DNA from: an uncultured Bacteroidales bacterium
GTDB taxonomy: Bacteria > Bacteroidota > Bacteroidia > Bacteroidales > Paludibacteraceae
Reading direction: 5' to 3'
DNA: 38,686 nucleotides
Assembly: GCA_900317745.1 (NCBI GenBank)
Contig: ONHW01000023.1
Location: forward strand, 1 to 38,686
Shown here: positions 1 through 7,530 of the stretch, in pieces
Layout: every line of letters starts with the position of its first letter
Numbering within the stretch: position 1 is the stretch's first letter
Notes under the pieces: generated by a model
Databases searched by the model: none
The model's input: the letters and a program-made list of their open reading frames with translations, nothing else
What the model was told of the DNA's origin: nothing
Made by a program: the position numbers and the translations under genes

Positions 1-18
1 AGAGGGTCCCACTGTGTG

Positions 19-135
19 TTACTTGTGGGAGCCCTGAGGTTTAGGTTTAATGGTAACAATCGTGCCCTTTCGGACAAATAAGTCTCGGGTTAACCTGCTC
101 TCAATTCGCTTTTGCCTTCGTCTTGCCCTCGTCAT
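19..135 (-). CDS. Possible 38-residue basic small protein (uncertain)
   Basis: A short open frame lies about 55 nt downstream of a consensus leftward promoter. It encodes 38 residues, very rich in Arg and Lys (starting MTRARRRQKR and ending KPQGSHK). I do not recognise the family. The basic composition could suit a nucleic-acid-binding peptide or simply reflect chance. The same transcript may instead be a non-coding RNA or the leader of a gene beyond the edge. The only support is position behind the promoter; I see no distinctive ribosome-binding site, which is normal for Bacteroidota. Confidence 0.2.
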   Translation of the reverse strand: MTRARRRQKRIESRLTRDLFVRKGTIVTIKPKPQGSHK

Positions 136-196
136 GCGGCCGTCTTGAGTTAAGCGGGAGAGGCAGATGCGTTGGAGCGGTAACCGAAAGACGGTG

Positions 197-228
197 CAAA
201 GATACGGCAAAGATTTGATAAAAGCAAA
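197..228 (-). promoter_or_regulatory. Bacteroidetes-type promoter firing leftward
   Basis: Read on the minus strand, TTTG (228-225) is followed by a 20-bp spacer and TATCTTTG (204-197). This matches the Bacteroidetes -33/-7 consensus exactly, so transcription should start near 190 and run left out of the window. What it drives is unclear: either the short ORF at 19-135, a non-coding RNA, or a gene beyond the left edge with a leader of at least 190 nt. Confidence 0.7.
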
Positions 229-390
229 TAATCGCTTTCGCAAATCTCAGCAGAATGAGATTTTCGCTATTTGTCGGGTAATCTTTGTCCCGTGCGAGTC
301 TGTACGTGCCTCGAGACGTGTGCCGTCGGTGCCGATTGCTGCTGCCGTGGTCGGCGAGGAGCTGCCAGAGGTGGTCGAAGGTTAGCATAG

Positions 391-419
391 GAATTATAAA
401 TTAAAAATTACGAATTAAA
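391..419. repeat. Heptamer array of AATTANN units
   Basis: Four consecutive 7-bp units in perfect phase (AATTATA, AATTAAA, then AATTACG, AATTAAA). The last two are repeated at 488-501 as the start of the second copy of the 82-bp hairpin unit. It belongs to the 7-bp-period arrays found at many gene edges in this window. Confidence 0.6.
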
Positions 420-573
420 AAGGTGGTGGTGTAATGGCAGACGTTGTGCCAACGGTGAAGGGACTATAGGGATGCCATTACACCACCAATTACGAATTAA
501 AAAGGTGGTGGTGTAATGGCAGACGTTGTGCCAACGGTGAAGGGACTATAGGGATGCCATTACACCACCAATT
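406..573. repeat. Tandemly duplicated 82-bp hairpin unit
   Basis: Two copies, 406-487 and 488-569, appear identical, followed by the first four bases of a third. Each contains a perfect 16-bp inverted repeat (arms 424-439 and 473-488 in copy 1: TGGTGGTGTAATGGCA and its complement) around a 33-nt loop. Each copy starts with two AATTANN heptamers. There is no coding potential. The identity of the copies suggests recent duplication; the long stem could be a small RNA hairpin or a recombination substrate. Confidence 0.75.
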
Positions 574-646
574 CTATTTTATTTTTCTTTTTTGGTTCTT
601 TTTTCTTTTGAGATCGCCCAAACTTGGTCGATTTATACTATCCCGG

Positions 647-1050
647 ACTCGGGGTTTAAAGCCCCGAGCACAGGACACTGAACACTCAGCCATGCGGATG
701 GAGGGGGAGCCATGCGGTGCGGGGCCCCGGTTTACTCGGTACTGACGCCCCGAGCAGCCAACGAAGAGACTGAACGCGGCGGAATACCGCCGGGGACTGA
801 ACACCGGCTGCGCTACCTAACTCGGGGTTGAAAGCCCCGAGCACAGAACACTGAGCGCTCAGCCATGCGGATGGAGGGGAAGCCATGCGGTGCGGGGCCC
901 CGGTTTACTCGGTACTGACGCCCCGAGCAGCCAATGAAGATACTGAACGCGGCGGAATACCGCCGGGGACTGGACACCGCTGCGCTACCTAACTCGGGGC
1001 TGAAAGACCCGAGCACAGAACACTACCGCGGCGGGAGAGCGCCGCGCACT
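647..1050. repeat. Hairpin-rich tandem repeat, ~172-bp period, 2.2 copies
   Basis: Copies begin at 647, 820 and 992 (periods 173 and 172); the third is cut short after about 35 bp and passes into a different GC-rich hairpin (GCGGCG/CGCCGC, about 1028-1047). Each full copy holds a CTCGGGG-N7-CCCCGAG hairpin (648-668 in copy 1), a GC-rich middle with two AGCCATGCGG words, and a CGGCGG-AATA-CCGCCG hairpin (777-792), followed by the word ACACCG(G)CTGCGCT. Related modules recur at 22494-22590. Several short open frames cross the region, but they follow the repeat phase and are not convincing genes. Confidence 0.75.
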
Positions 1051-1056
1051 AAACGG

Positions 1057-1245
1057 CTACACGAACGCGATGGTGAATCCTCGCTTGATGGACTCGGATG
1101 CGGGATGTCCATCCGCCAGTTTCTCGGCTGTGCGCTTGACGGCGGCTTCTACCTTCTGGCGCAGGGCGTCGATGGTGGCTTTGCTCTCGTTCTGGCTCAG
1201 CATGGCGCTGAACATCCGGTCGATTACTGAAAAATCTGTTGTCAT
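1057..1245 (-). CDS. 62-residue helical protein of unknown function
   Basis: The frame encodes 62 residues, mostly charged and helix-forming (starting MTTDFSVIDRMF), with no signal peptide or membrane segment. I do not recognise the family. It is supported by a consensus leftward promoter at 1311-1342 that gives a leader of about 60 nt and has no other obvious target. The leader contains a perfect 14-bp palindrome, GGCTACCGGTAGCC (1277-1290), which could be an operator or an RNA stem. Downstream the transcript runs into the hairpin-rich repeats at 647-1050. A small regulatory or toxin/antitoxin-like role is conceivable but nothing in the sequence shows it. Confidence 0.55.
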   Translation of the reverse strand: MTTDFSVIDRMFSAMLSQNESKATIDALRQKVEAAVKRTAEKLADGHPASESIKRGFTIAFV

Positions 1246-1276
1246 AATTTTTGTTGTTCAATAGGTTAAAAATTAT

Positions 1277-1290
1277 GGCTACCGGTAGCC
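1277..1290. promoter_or_regulatory. Perfect 14-bp palindrome in a leader
   Basis: GGCTACCGGTAGCC reads identically on both strands. It lies between the predicted start site (about 1304, minus strand) and the start codon of the 62-aa gene, where a dimeric regulator or an RNA stem could act. Confidence 0.4.
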
Positions 1291-1310
1291 TTGTTTTTGA
1301 AATTTCGATG

Positions 1311-1342
1311 CAAAGGTAGTACAAAAAAATGAGACCCGCAAA
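1311..1342 (-). promoter_or_regulatory. Promoter of the 62-aa gene
   Basis: Minus-strand TTTG (1342-1339), a 20-bp spacer and TACCTTTG (1318-1311) match the Bacteroidetes consensus. The -33 element lies in the loop of the terminator hairpin at 1327-1356, so the terminator of the upstream operon and this promoter overlap. Confidence 0.7.
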
Positions 1343-1356
1343 ATTGGGTCTCATTT
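1327..1356 (-). terminator. Rho-independent terminator of the surface-protein operon
   Basis: Arms of 11 bp (1327-1337 and 1346-1356, AAATGAGACCC and its complement) flank an 8-nt loop. On the minus strand the hairpin is followed directly by a run of T residues, as expected for intrinsic termination of the operon ending at 1528. Confidence 0.7.
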
Positions 1357-1360
1357 ATGC

Positions 1361-1436
1361 AGTAAAGTGCAGTAAAGTGCAGTAAAGTGCAGCCGATTGC
1401 AGAAAAAATGCAGAAAAAAGTGCAGCCGATTGCAGC
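1361..1436. repeat. Decamer tandem repeat and related TGCAG words
   Basis: Three exact copies of AGTAAAGTGC (1361-1390) are followed by two copies of a segment containing AGCCGATTGCAG separated by TGCAGAAAAA-type units. The repeat lies between the 350-aa gene and the terminator, in the 3' untranslated region of the leftward operon. Confidence 0.7.
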
Positions 1437-1527
1437 GTTATCTGTTGCGTTCCTGGGCGAACTGCCGGTACTTCATCGTACGTCTTGAGCAGAACCAAAC
1501 CCTTGGAATCCTTGTCGCCAAAGAGCG

Positions 1528-2580
1528 CTATTGCTGATATTCCGTAGGCGGGATATCGGGCTTGTCGCAGTTGATATACAAGGTGTCGTAGATATACACG
1601 GTGTCGCGTGTGTGTACGGTGGGCAGCATGTCGGGGAACTCCTCGGCAAGGCGGCGAAGTTCGCGGCGTTTCTGCTCGTCGGTCTTGCCGGTCCAGACGG
1701 ACAGTCCGAGTTTGATACCCGCCGTCCACGGGTGCAGAGCGGTGACGGTGTTCGTGCCGATCAGTCCGTGGTACTCGGGCATGAACGTATAACCGTTGCG
1801 GCTGTTGGCAAAGCCAAGAGCGGTCAGCCGGCTGACAGGCGTGGCTAAGAGGTCAGTGACCGTATATTGTCCGTAGGCACTGATGATCAGTTCGGTGTGG
1901 GCACCGCAACGGATCGTGGTGCCCAACTCCATATACACGGCAGCGTTCCAGCGGTTGAGGTGCTGCAAAAACGATCCTTGCTGCGGCACATCGGTCTGCT
2001 CGGTAATGAATCTGTCGGGCAGGTCTTGCAAGGTCAGATCCCAATACGGGTAATAACCCGAGTGGGTGACAGAACCCGAGTGATGGCGGTAGTCGGCAAA
2101 CAGTGGAATCTGCAGTTTGGCTCCGAGTGCGGCATACACGCCGGCACGAGGGTTGTTGCGTCCGTAGTGGTGCAGCGTGAATCCCAAAGGAATCTCGAGC
2201 AGGTACGTCTCCTGTTGTTCGTACCAGTCGGCAAACGTCATACGGTGTTCGTATTGGTCACCCGAAGCATCGGTAAGCAGATCCTGCCAGACGTAACTGC
2301 CGGTGAGCGAGGCAACCGATCCGAGACGTGTGAGTTGAACGCCCGTTTGCAGACCCGTCCCGGGAACGAAGAACCAGGTGTAGCCTAATCCTGCGGACCA
2401 CGTATAGGCGGGATACTGCCTGCCGCCTTGCAGGTCGTAGCCCAGACTGCCTATACCTCCGCCGGCGGTGATATCAATGTTGTGTGACATCTTTGCCCTG
2501 ACAGGTGCAGCCTCAGGGATTTCCGATGCTTGCGCGGCAAGCGTGCCGCACAGGGCTATGGATAGCAAGAACTTTTTCAT
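1528..2580 (-). CDS. Outer-membrane beta-barrel protein (PorT-like/OmpA-barrel-like)
   Basis: The 350-aa protein has a clear signal peptide (MKKFLLSIALCGTLAAQAS). Alternating aromatic and small residues (for example YTWSAGLGYTWFF, GVYAALGAKLQIPL) suggest an outer-membrane barrel of roughly 8-12 strands over residues 30-300. The C-terminal 50 residues are charged, then carry DTVYIYDTLYI, a pattern often seen before OmpA-like domains in Bacteroidota, but no peptidoglycan-binding domain follows. The start codon overlaps the stop of the GLUG gene in ATGA, indicating translational coupling. It is the last gene of an operon of surface proteins, so it may anchor or export them; that role is inferred from position. 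Exact family not identified. Confidence 0.75.
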   Translation of the reverse strand: MKKFLLSIALCGTLAAQASEIPEAAPVRAKMSHNIDITAGGGIGSLGYDLQGGRQYPAYTWSAGLGYTWFFVPGTGLQTGVQLTRLGSVASLTGSYVWQDLLTDASGDQYEHRMTFADWYEQQETYLLEIPLGFTLHHYGRNNPRAGVYAALGAKLQIPLFADYRHHSGSVTHSGYYPYWDLTLQDLPDRFITEQTDVPQQGSFLQHLNRWNAAVYMELGTTIRCGAHTELIISAYGQYTVTDLLATPVSRLTALGFANSRNGYTFMPEYHGLIGTNTVTALHPWTAGIKLGLSVWTGKTDEQKRRELRRLAEEFPDMLPTVHTRDTVYIYDTLYINCDKPDIPPTEYQQ

Positions 2581-5459
2581 TGTACAATCAGTTTATGGTT
2601 AGCGGAAATATATATACCCGGTGCAGCAGGTTTGCCGCACGGTCGTCCGTCGATGGTGTAGTAGCACTCGGGTTGTGCGGTGCTGTGCGTATTATCCAGC
2701 GCGTCAGGCGTATAGTCATAGACGCATGAGCGGTACAATAGTCCATCGGATCCGGTCATATATACCTGATACGCGCCGTTCAGTCCGCCGGGTTCGCGGT
2801 AGTATTGTCCGGTAGCGTCAGGGATGAGTGTGCCGTTCTTGTACCACTGGTACGCCACAAAGTGCAGGTCGGTTGAGTCTGTCGGATTGCCGTTGCCGGG
2901 GTTGTTGTCCACAAACAGCAGGTCGTCCCACTTCTGATGCACAAAACCGTCGGTGAGCAACGTGAACGGGAAGAAGTGCGTCGAGCCTTTGCATGCCGTA
3001 CCATTGGTGTAGAACGTGAGCGAGATATAGAACGTACCGATCGGTGCATTGGCGGGCAGAGGGATAACAATGGTGCTGTCCTCCGGCAGTTCGGCTGCAA
3101 GCACGCTTACGAAGCCTGCCTGCTGCGCATCAGACGGAAAAACCAGATCGTAGAGGTCGGGCTCGCCTTCGGTCACAGTGAAACGGATGGCAAGGGCGGT
3201 ATCGCTCCGGCACAAGTCAACCACAGGATCGAGTTCCACTACGGGGCAGATAACCTGACAATCCTCGCTCGTGCCGTCGATAATGATGGTTACGGTACCT
3301 GCACTGGTTGCCCAGTCGGAGAAGCCGCTGTTGTCCTTCACCTGCCGGCTGAAGATATACGTGCCGCCTTCCGCCATGGGGAAGGATTGTACAGGCAGTG
3401 AGGCGGTGTCGCTGTGGAAGATAGGCTCGCCGTTGCACAGCCAGCGGTAGGTGTAGTGTCCGTTGCCGCCGGAGGCTGTATCCGCCTCGGCGAGTGTGCC
3501 GGTGTAGCGAGGATGGCAGAGCGTGACGGTGAACGAATCGATGGCTCCCGGTTCAACGGCCGCCAGCACATAAACCTTGTGCTCCGACTCCGATTCGATA
3601 GGTGTGGTGTTGCACGATTCGTCGCTTGCCCTGCGTGTGAACGTGTATTCGCCCGGTTCGGTGAAGGTGAAGTTGAGCGTGTCGGCTGCGGCTACAGAGC
3701 CATCGATATATACGGGATTCTTCGTGCCGGACGGTGTGACGGCTTTCCACAAGTAACTGAATTCGCCTGCACCGCCTGTAGCAGGCTGCTCGCTGCGGAT
3801 GGTGAATGTTTGCGGCACGCCGTAGATCGTGTCGGGTTCGTCGAACAGTTTGCCTGCATCGAACGGGTTGAGAACAGTCAGGTACAAGCGTCCGGGCGAT
3901 TCGGTCCAGTCGGTGGTACACTGGTAGTCGTGCGCGTAACGGCGGAAAGCGTATGTGCCGGACACGTCAGTAGGCAAATCCCGTTTGCGGTACTCGTTGT
4001 GACTGAGGTAAACTGTGTCCATCGGAATGTGTGCCAGCGGATGGTGCTCATCGTCGTACACTACGGTATCGCGAATAACCATGTAGCGGTAACACATGTT
4101 TCCGTCCTGCTCATCGTCCTTGCCGCCAAGCGGTTCTTTGCCGCCGTTGGCTTTCAGAATATTGACGTTCTCCTCGCGCCAGCAGGCGGTAACCGTGCCC
4201 TCCATCTTGCCTGCATCGAACTTCTCGTAGCCTTTGACAATGGCATAAATCTGCTTGCTCGTACTGCCTTCAGTCATGGTGAGAATAACCTCCTGATTGC
4301 CGCAGGGACGAACGACCTGTGCGCTGTTGGCATTCTGGATGTGAATAACATCCTCGCCGGAAGAGATCCATACGGAACTGCTGCCGCCCAACAACTTGAA
4401 TGACTTACGCGGCAGGTTGCCTTGCATAGGCGCGCCAACGCCCTCGGCACGTTCGACAGGCAGATTGTCGGCGTCAAGGAGGATAGCGTTGGTGGAGACG
4501 CGTGCTGCCTCATGATCGCCGAAGCACTTCAGGCGCGGGTAACGGTAGTAACTGTTGGTGACGCAATCCCACTCGCTGCGGTTAGTGTACGGATTGGCGG
4601 CGGAGAAGAACGTGGCGGACTTCTCGATGGCGTACTGCGTGTTGTCGAGCACATCGGCTGTGCCGTAGCCGGTAGCATAGGTGCGCGTCACTTGCTGGTC
4701 GAAGCATATTTGTGTGAGGTTGGCTGCGGCTGCTTCGTTCAGTCCGAACAATGCGCCGGCGTGCTCGGCACCCTTGCAGTAACCGGCGTTATAACACTCG
4801 TTGAGAGTAGCCGTGCTCTTGTTCACACCGACTAATCCGCCCACATGGCTGTTGGCATCGGTGATAATGCCGCAGTTGTAGGCAAATTCCAGTTTGCCGT
4901 AGTTCGTGCCGATCAGTCCGCCGATGTTATCGCCGTTGTGGGCGATGATCTGCGCCATATTGAAGCAGTGGTGCAGTCGTCCGCGGTTGATACCGATGAA
5001 AGCACCTACATTGCTTGTGGCGTCTGTCATGATCTGTCCCTGCGCAATGCCGAGGTTATGAACGAGTGCTTCAGCACCTGTCTCGGCAATCAGTCCCGCT
5101 GCCGTAGGAAAGGAGTTGAGGATATACAGGTTGTAGATGACGTGGTTGTTGCCGTCCAGTTCGCCGCGAAAAGGCATAGCGGCTGAGCCGACAGGTTCCC
5201 AACTCGGCGGCAACTCCTGCGTGCCGCCAAGGTCAAGGTCGGCGTCCAGACGGATACGTTTGCCGGCAAAGTCGTCTGTGCGGCTCTGCTGCGCTATCCA
5301 GGCGAGGTGCTCGGGCGCGGTAATGACGTACGTGGCGCCGCTGATAGCAGGGGCTTGTGCAGTGCCGTTCCACGGCGCGGAAACAGCAGCAAAGGAATGG
5401 GTGCCCCCTAATGCCATGCTTATTAGCACAGCATTTACAAGTGCAAAGATATGTTTCAT
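2577..5459 (-). CDS. Secreted GLUG-repeat surface protein with sorting-like tail
   Basis: About 960 aa from the chosen start, MKHIFALVNAVLISMALGG, which begins a signal peptide; an in-frame ATG 13 codons upstream would spoil the signal. Residues about 30-110 carry the usual GLUG-protein lead-in (LDGNNHVIYNLYI). At least four GLUG motifs follow (GGLIGTNYGK, GGLVGVNKST, GAFIGINRGR, GALFGLNEAA). The middle and C-terminal half hold Ig/PKD-like repeats with the pattern YxYxWLCNG. The last 28 residues (YTIDGRPCGKPAAPGIYI...) resemble degenerate Bacteroidota sorting tails. Likely a cell-surface adhesin or matrix protein. It is coupled by ATGA overlap to the downstream barrel gene and lies 31 bp after a BspA gene. 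Confidence 0.8.
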   Translation of the reverse strand: MKHIFALVNAVLISMALGGTHSFAAVSAPWNGTAQAPAISGATYVITAPEHLAWIAQQSRTDDFAGKRIRLDADLDLGGTQELPPSWEPVGSAAMPFRGELDGNNHVIYNLYILNSFPTAAGLIAETGAEALVHNLGIAQGQIMTDATSNVGAFIGINRGRLHHCFNMAQIIAHNGDNIGGLIGTNYGKLEFAYNCGIITDANSHVGGLVGVNKSTATLNECYNAGYCKGAEHAGALFGLNEAAAANLTQICFDQQVTRTYATGYGTADVLDNTQYAIEKSATFFSAANPYTNRSEWDCVTNSYYRYPRLKCFGDHEAARVSTNAILLDADNLPVERAEGVGAPMQGNLPRKSFKLLGGSSSVWISSGEDVIHIQNANSAQVVRPCGNQEVILTMTEGSTSKQIYAIVKGYEKFDAGKMEGTVTACWREENVNILKANGGKEPLGGKDDEQDGNMCYRYMVIRDTVVYDDEHHPLAHIPMDTVYLSHNEYRKRDLPTDVSGTYAFRRYAHDYQCTTDWTESPGRLYLTVLNPFDAGKLFDEPDTIYGVPQTFTIRSEQPATGGAGEFSYLWKAVTPSGTKNPVYIDGSVAAADTLNFTFTEPGEYTFTRRASDESCNTTPIESESEHKVYVLAAVEPGAIDSFTVTLCHPRYTGTLAEADTASGGNGHYTYRWLCNGEPIFHSDTASLPVQSFPMAEGGTYIFSRQVKDNSGFSDWATSAGTVTIIIDGTSEDCQVICPVVELDPVVDLCRSDTALAIRFTVTEGEPDLYDLVFPSDAQQAGFVSVLAAELPEDSTIVIPLPANAPIGTFYISLTFYTNGTACKGSTHFFPFTLLTDGFVHQKWDDLLFVDNNPGNGNPTDSTDLHFVAYQWYKNGTLIPDATGQYYREPGGLNGAYQVYMTGSDGLLYRSCVYDYTPDALDNTHSTAQPECYYTIDGRPCGKPAAPGIYISANHKLIVQ

Positions 5460-5490
5460 AGGAGTGTGTTTACCCGATACGCAGCAGGTT

Positions 5491-7521
5491 CTATTCAATC
5501 CGATGTCCGGATACGGTGAATGTACCTGTAGGCGTGATCAGTAGCAATTTGCCGTTAATGATTGACCATTGACAGTTAGCAGCCGGTGTGTTGCAGCCGG
5601 GTAGTGATATACCCGTAAAGACTGATGCATCCGGGTCGCCGGGTATGATAGGCGGTGTGGGCAGAACCTCGTTGCCGTCGGGTTGCTTGAGGTTGCCTTC
5701 GAAACCTGTAGTGGCAAAGTCGCCGGCATAGACGTGAATAGGTGTTCCCTGTTCATCGAGTACGGAGAGAATGTACGTGTAACGCGACGCTTCGTCCAGA
5801 CCCGTCACCTTGAACGACAGTGTATAAGGCAACTCACCTGCCTCCTGCCTGTTGCGCTTGGGAGCGAAGGATATGCCGAGTAGTTGTCCGCGGTTGCCGA
5901 GCGTCAGGTGGCAGAACACGTTTCCGTCCTTGTAGATGTCAATCTGGTAGGTGTTTGCCAGAGAGTCGGTCGGCCACGTAAAGTCTGCTGTCGTCTCGGC
6001 GGCATCCACAATCACCGTGCGCTGAACCATTGCGGAGTCGGGCGTGTCGTTCATGCGGAAACGTCCCCAATACGGATGTTCGCGGTAGAGTCGGCGGCTA
6101 TCCGGCAACACGCTCAGCCATGCGCTGTCGGGTATATCTGCCAGCGTACCTTCTGACACAGCAGGAGGAGTGGATGCCCAAATGGTTATATGGGTGATGG
6201 CACTGTCCCCCTTGAACGCATTGTCGCCTATCAGTACTACGTTCTTTCCTATGGACAACTCTCTTAGCGAGGACCAGTTCTCAAAAGCGTTCGTGCCGAT
6301 GGAAATAACTTTGTCGGGGATGACGAGCGAGTCTTGCAGTTTAATGCCGGAAAAAGCACTACCGCCTACCATCGTCAGTTCGGTCGGCAACACGATAGAG
6401 TCTATGTTCGGACATCCCGCGAAGGCGTTATCACCAATCGTGCTGATGCCGGCAGGCATCTCCACACGGGTGAGTGCCGTACAACCATTGAAAGTGGATG
6501 AATTGATTGCTTTCACTTTCTCCGGAATGGTAATATGCTTGATTTTCGTACACCCCTTGAATGCCTCCTGGTGAATAGCCGTCAGCGTAGAGGGCAGGAT
6601 AACTGTGTCCAGTTGGTTATTTGAGGAAAACGCACCTGCACCGATATATTTGCAGCCTTCGGGCAGCACTACTTTCTTCATCCGTACCTGCTGGCACAGC
6701 TTGGCGGGCACAAACTCCACATCCGGACCGAAGATAAATTCCCCGTTCCAATAATCATACAGATTGTAGAATACCGACGATGAAGCCGGCGGATTCTTGG
6801 CATTCCAGACAATCACAGGATTAGAGTGGAGACACCATGAGATCTGTTTGCTGGAACGGAAAGTAGCAGGGAAGAATAGTGTGTCCTGAAGCGGAATTGT
6901 CGCTACACTATTCTGGTCATATACCGCACCATTGGGTTCTCCGTCAAAGATACTGCCGTCGATCACCTCCAGGCACTCCGACCAGCGGACGGATTTCAGT
7001 GCGTAGCAGTTCCTAAACGCCATCTGACCGATATACTTGACGCCCTTTCCCAAGTCGCATTTGACCATCGTCGTGCAGTTGCTGAAAGCGTATTGTCCTA
7101 CCGTGTCCACCGAGTTAGGCAGTTTGATGTCCTTCAGTTTGTAACAGCTCTCAAACAGATATGCCGGAATCTTCGTCACGCCTTCGGGTATGTCGCACGC
7201 TGTCAGGTTCCACCAGTCTTGGAATATGGCGCCGCTGAATCCTGTCAATCCTTCCGGCAGACTGATTGTCTTGCAGGAGTTGTACGGATAATAGGTCTTG
7301 TAACTCGTCGCCCATGACGAGGCCTGCAGCACCTGTTTGTTCCACCAGAGGCTGTCCACGGTGTTCTTGAGCACGCCGTAACCCTCGATAGTCATGTGCG
7401 CAGTCTCGGTGTCGTACGACCAGGTCAGGTGCTCGCCGCACACGCCGTTGTACACCGTGGCTTGCACACTGCTGCCAAGCATTGCCAGGCTGACAAGAAT
7501 AATACATACTTTCGTTTTCAT
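5491..7521 (-). CDS. BspA-type leucine-rich-repeat surface protein
   Basis: 676 aa. A signal peptide (MKTKVCIILVSLAMLGSSVQA) is followed by about a dozen LRR_5 (BspA/TpLRR) repeats of roughly 23 residues between residues 60 and 450, for example ITIPEKVKAINSSTFNGCTA. A fibronectin-III-like domain follows (about 490-610, FTWPTDSLANTYQIDIY) and a C-terminal tail (NGKLLLITPTGTFTVSGHRIE). The fn3-like domain and tail are also seen in the neighbour at 7531-9771, so the two are paralogues. BspA proteins bind host matrix proteins or other bacteria; here the role is inferred. The linker before the tail (NCQWSIING) is encoded by a 7-bp-period array at 5553-5580. Confidence 0.85.
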   Translation of the reverse strand: MKTKVCIILVSLAMLGSSVQATVYNGVCGEHLTWSYDTETAHMTIEGYGVLKNTVDSLWWNKQVLQASSWATSYKTYYPYNSCKTISLPEGLTGFSGAIFQDWWNLTACDIPEGVTKIPAYLFESCYKLKDIKLPNSVDTVGQYAFSNCTTMVKCDLGKGVKYIGQMAFRNCYALKSVRWSECLEVIDGSIFDGEPNGAVYDQNSVATIPLQDTLFFPATFRSSKQISWCLHSNPVIVWNAKNPPASSSVFYNLYDYWNGEFIFGPDVEFVPAKLCQQVRMKKVVLPEGCKYIGAGAFSSNNQLDTVILPSTLTAIHQEAFKGCTKIKHITIPEKVKAINSSTFNGCTALTRVEMPAGISTIGDNAFAGCPNIDSIVLPTELTMVGGSAFSGIKLQDSLVIPDKVISIGTNAFENWSSLRELSIGKNVVLIGDNAFKGDSAITHITIWASTPPAVSEGTLADIPDSAWLSVLPDSRRLYREHPYWGRFRMNDTPDSAMVQRTVIVDAAETTADFTWPTDSLANTYQIDIYKDGNVFCHLTLGNRGQLLGISFAPKRNRQEAGELPYTLSFKVTGLDEASRYTYILSVLDEQGTPIHVYAGDFATTGFEGNLKQPDGNEVLPTPPIIPGDPDASVFTGISLPGCNTPAANCQWSIINGKLLLITPTGTFTVSGHRIE
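5553..5580. repeat. Heptamer array inside a BspA gene
   Basis: Four phased 7-bp units (including GATTGAC, CATTGAC) lie in the coding sequence just before the C-terminal tail of the 676-aa protein. The units are degenerate, so a chance origin is not excluded, but position and period match the other arrays. Confidence 0.4.
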
Positions 7522-7530
7522 GATCGCATA

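Noticed and set aside
574-1016. Several 60-100-codon frames in the repeat region
   Set aside because: They repeat with the 172-bp unit in changing frames and contain the hairpin sequences, so they are not real genes.
1355-1527. A minus-strand frame after the barrel gene reading FGDKDSKGLVLLKTYDE, possibly a lost C-terminus
   Set aside because: It would need a frameshift at the end of the 350-aa gene. The text has no recognisable domain and runs into decamer repeats, so it is not claimed as a pseudogene.
3414-4403. A 329-codon plus-strand open frame over the GLUG gene
   Set aside because: It is the complement of a clear surface-protein gene. The composition (many Val, Arg, Gly, Cys) is that of a shadow frame.
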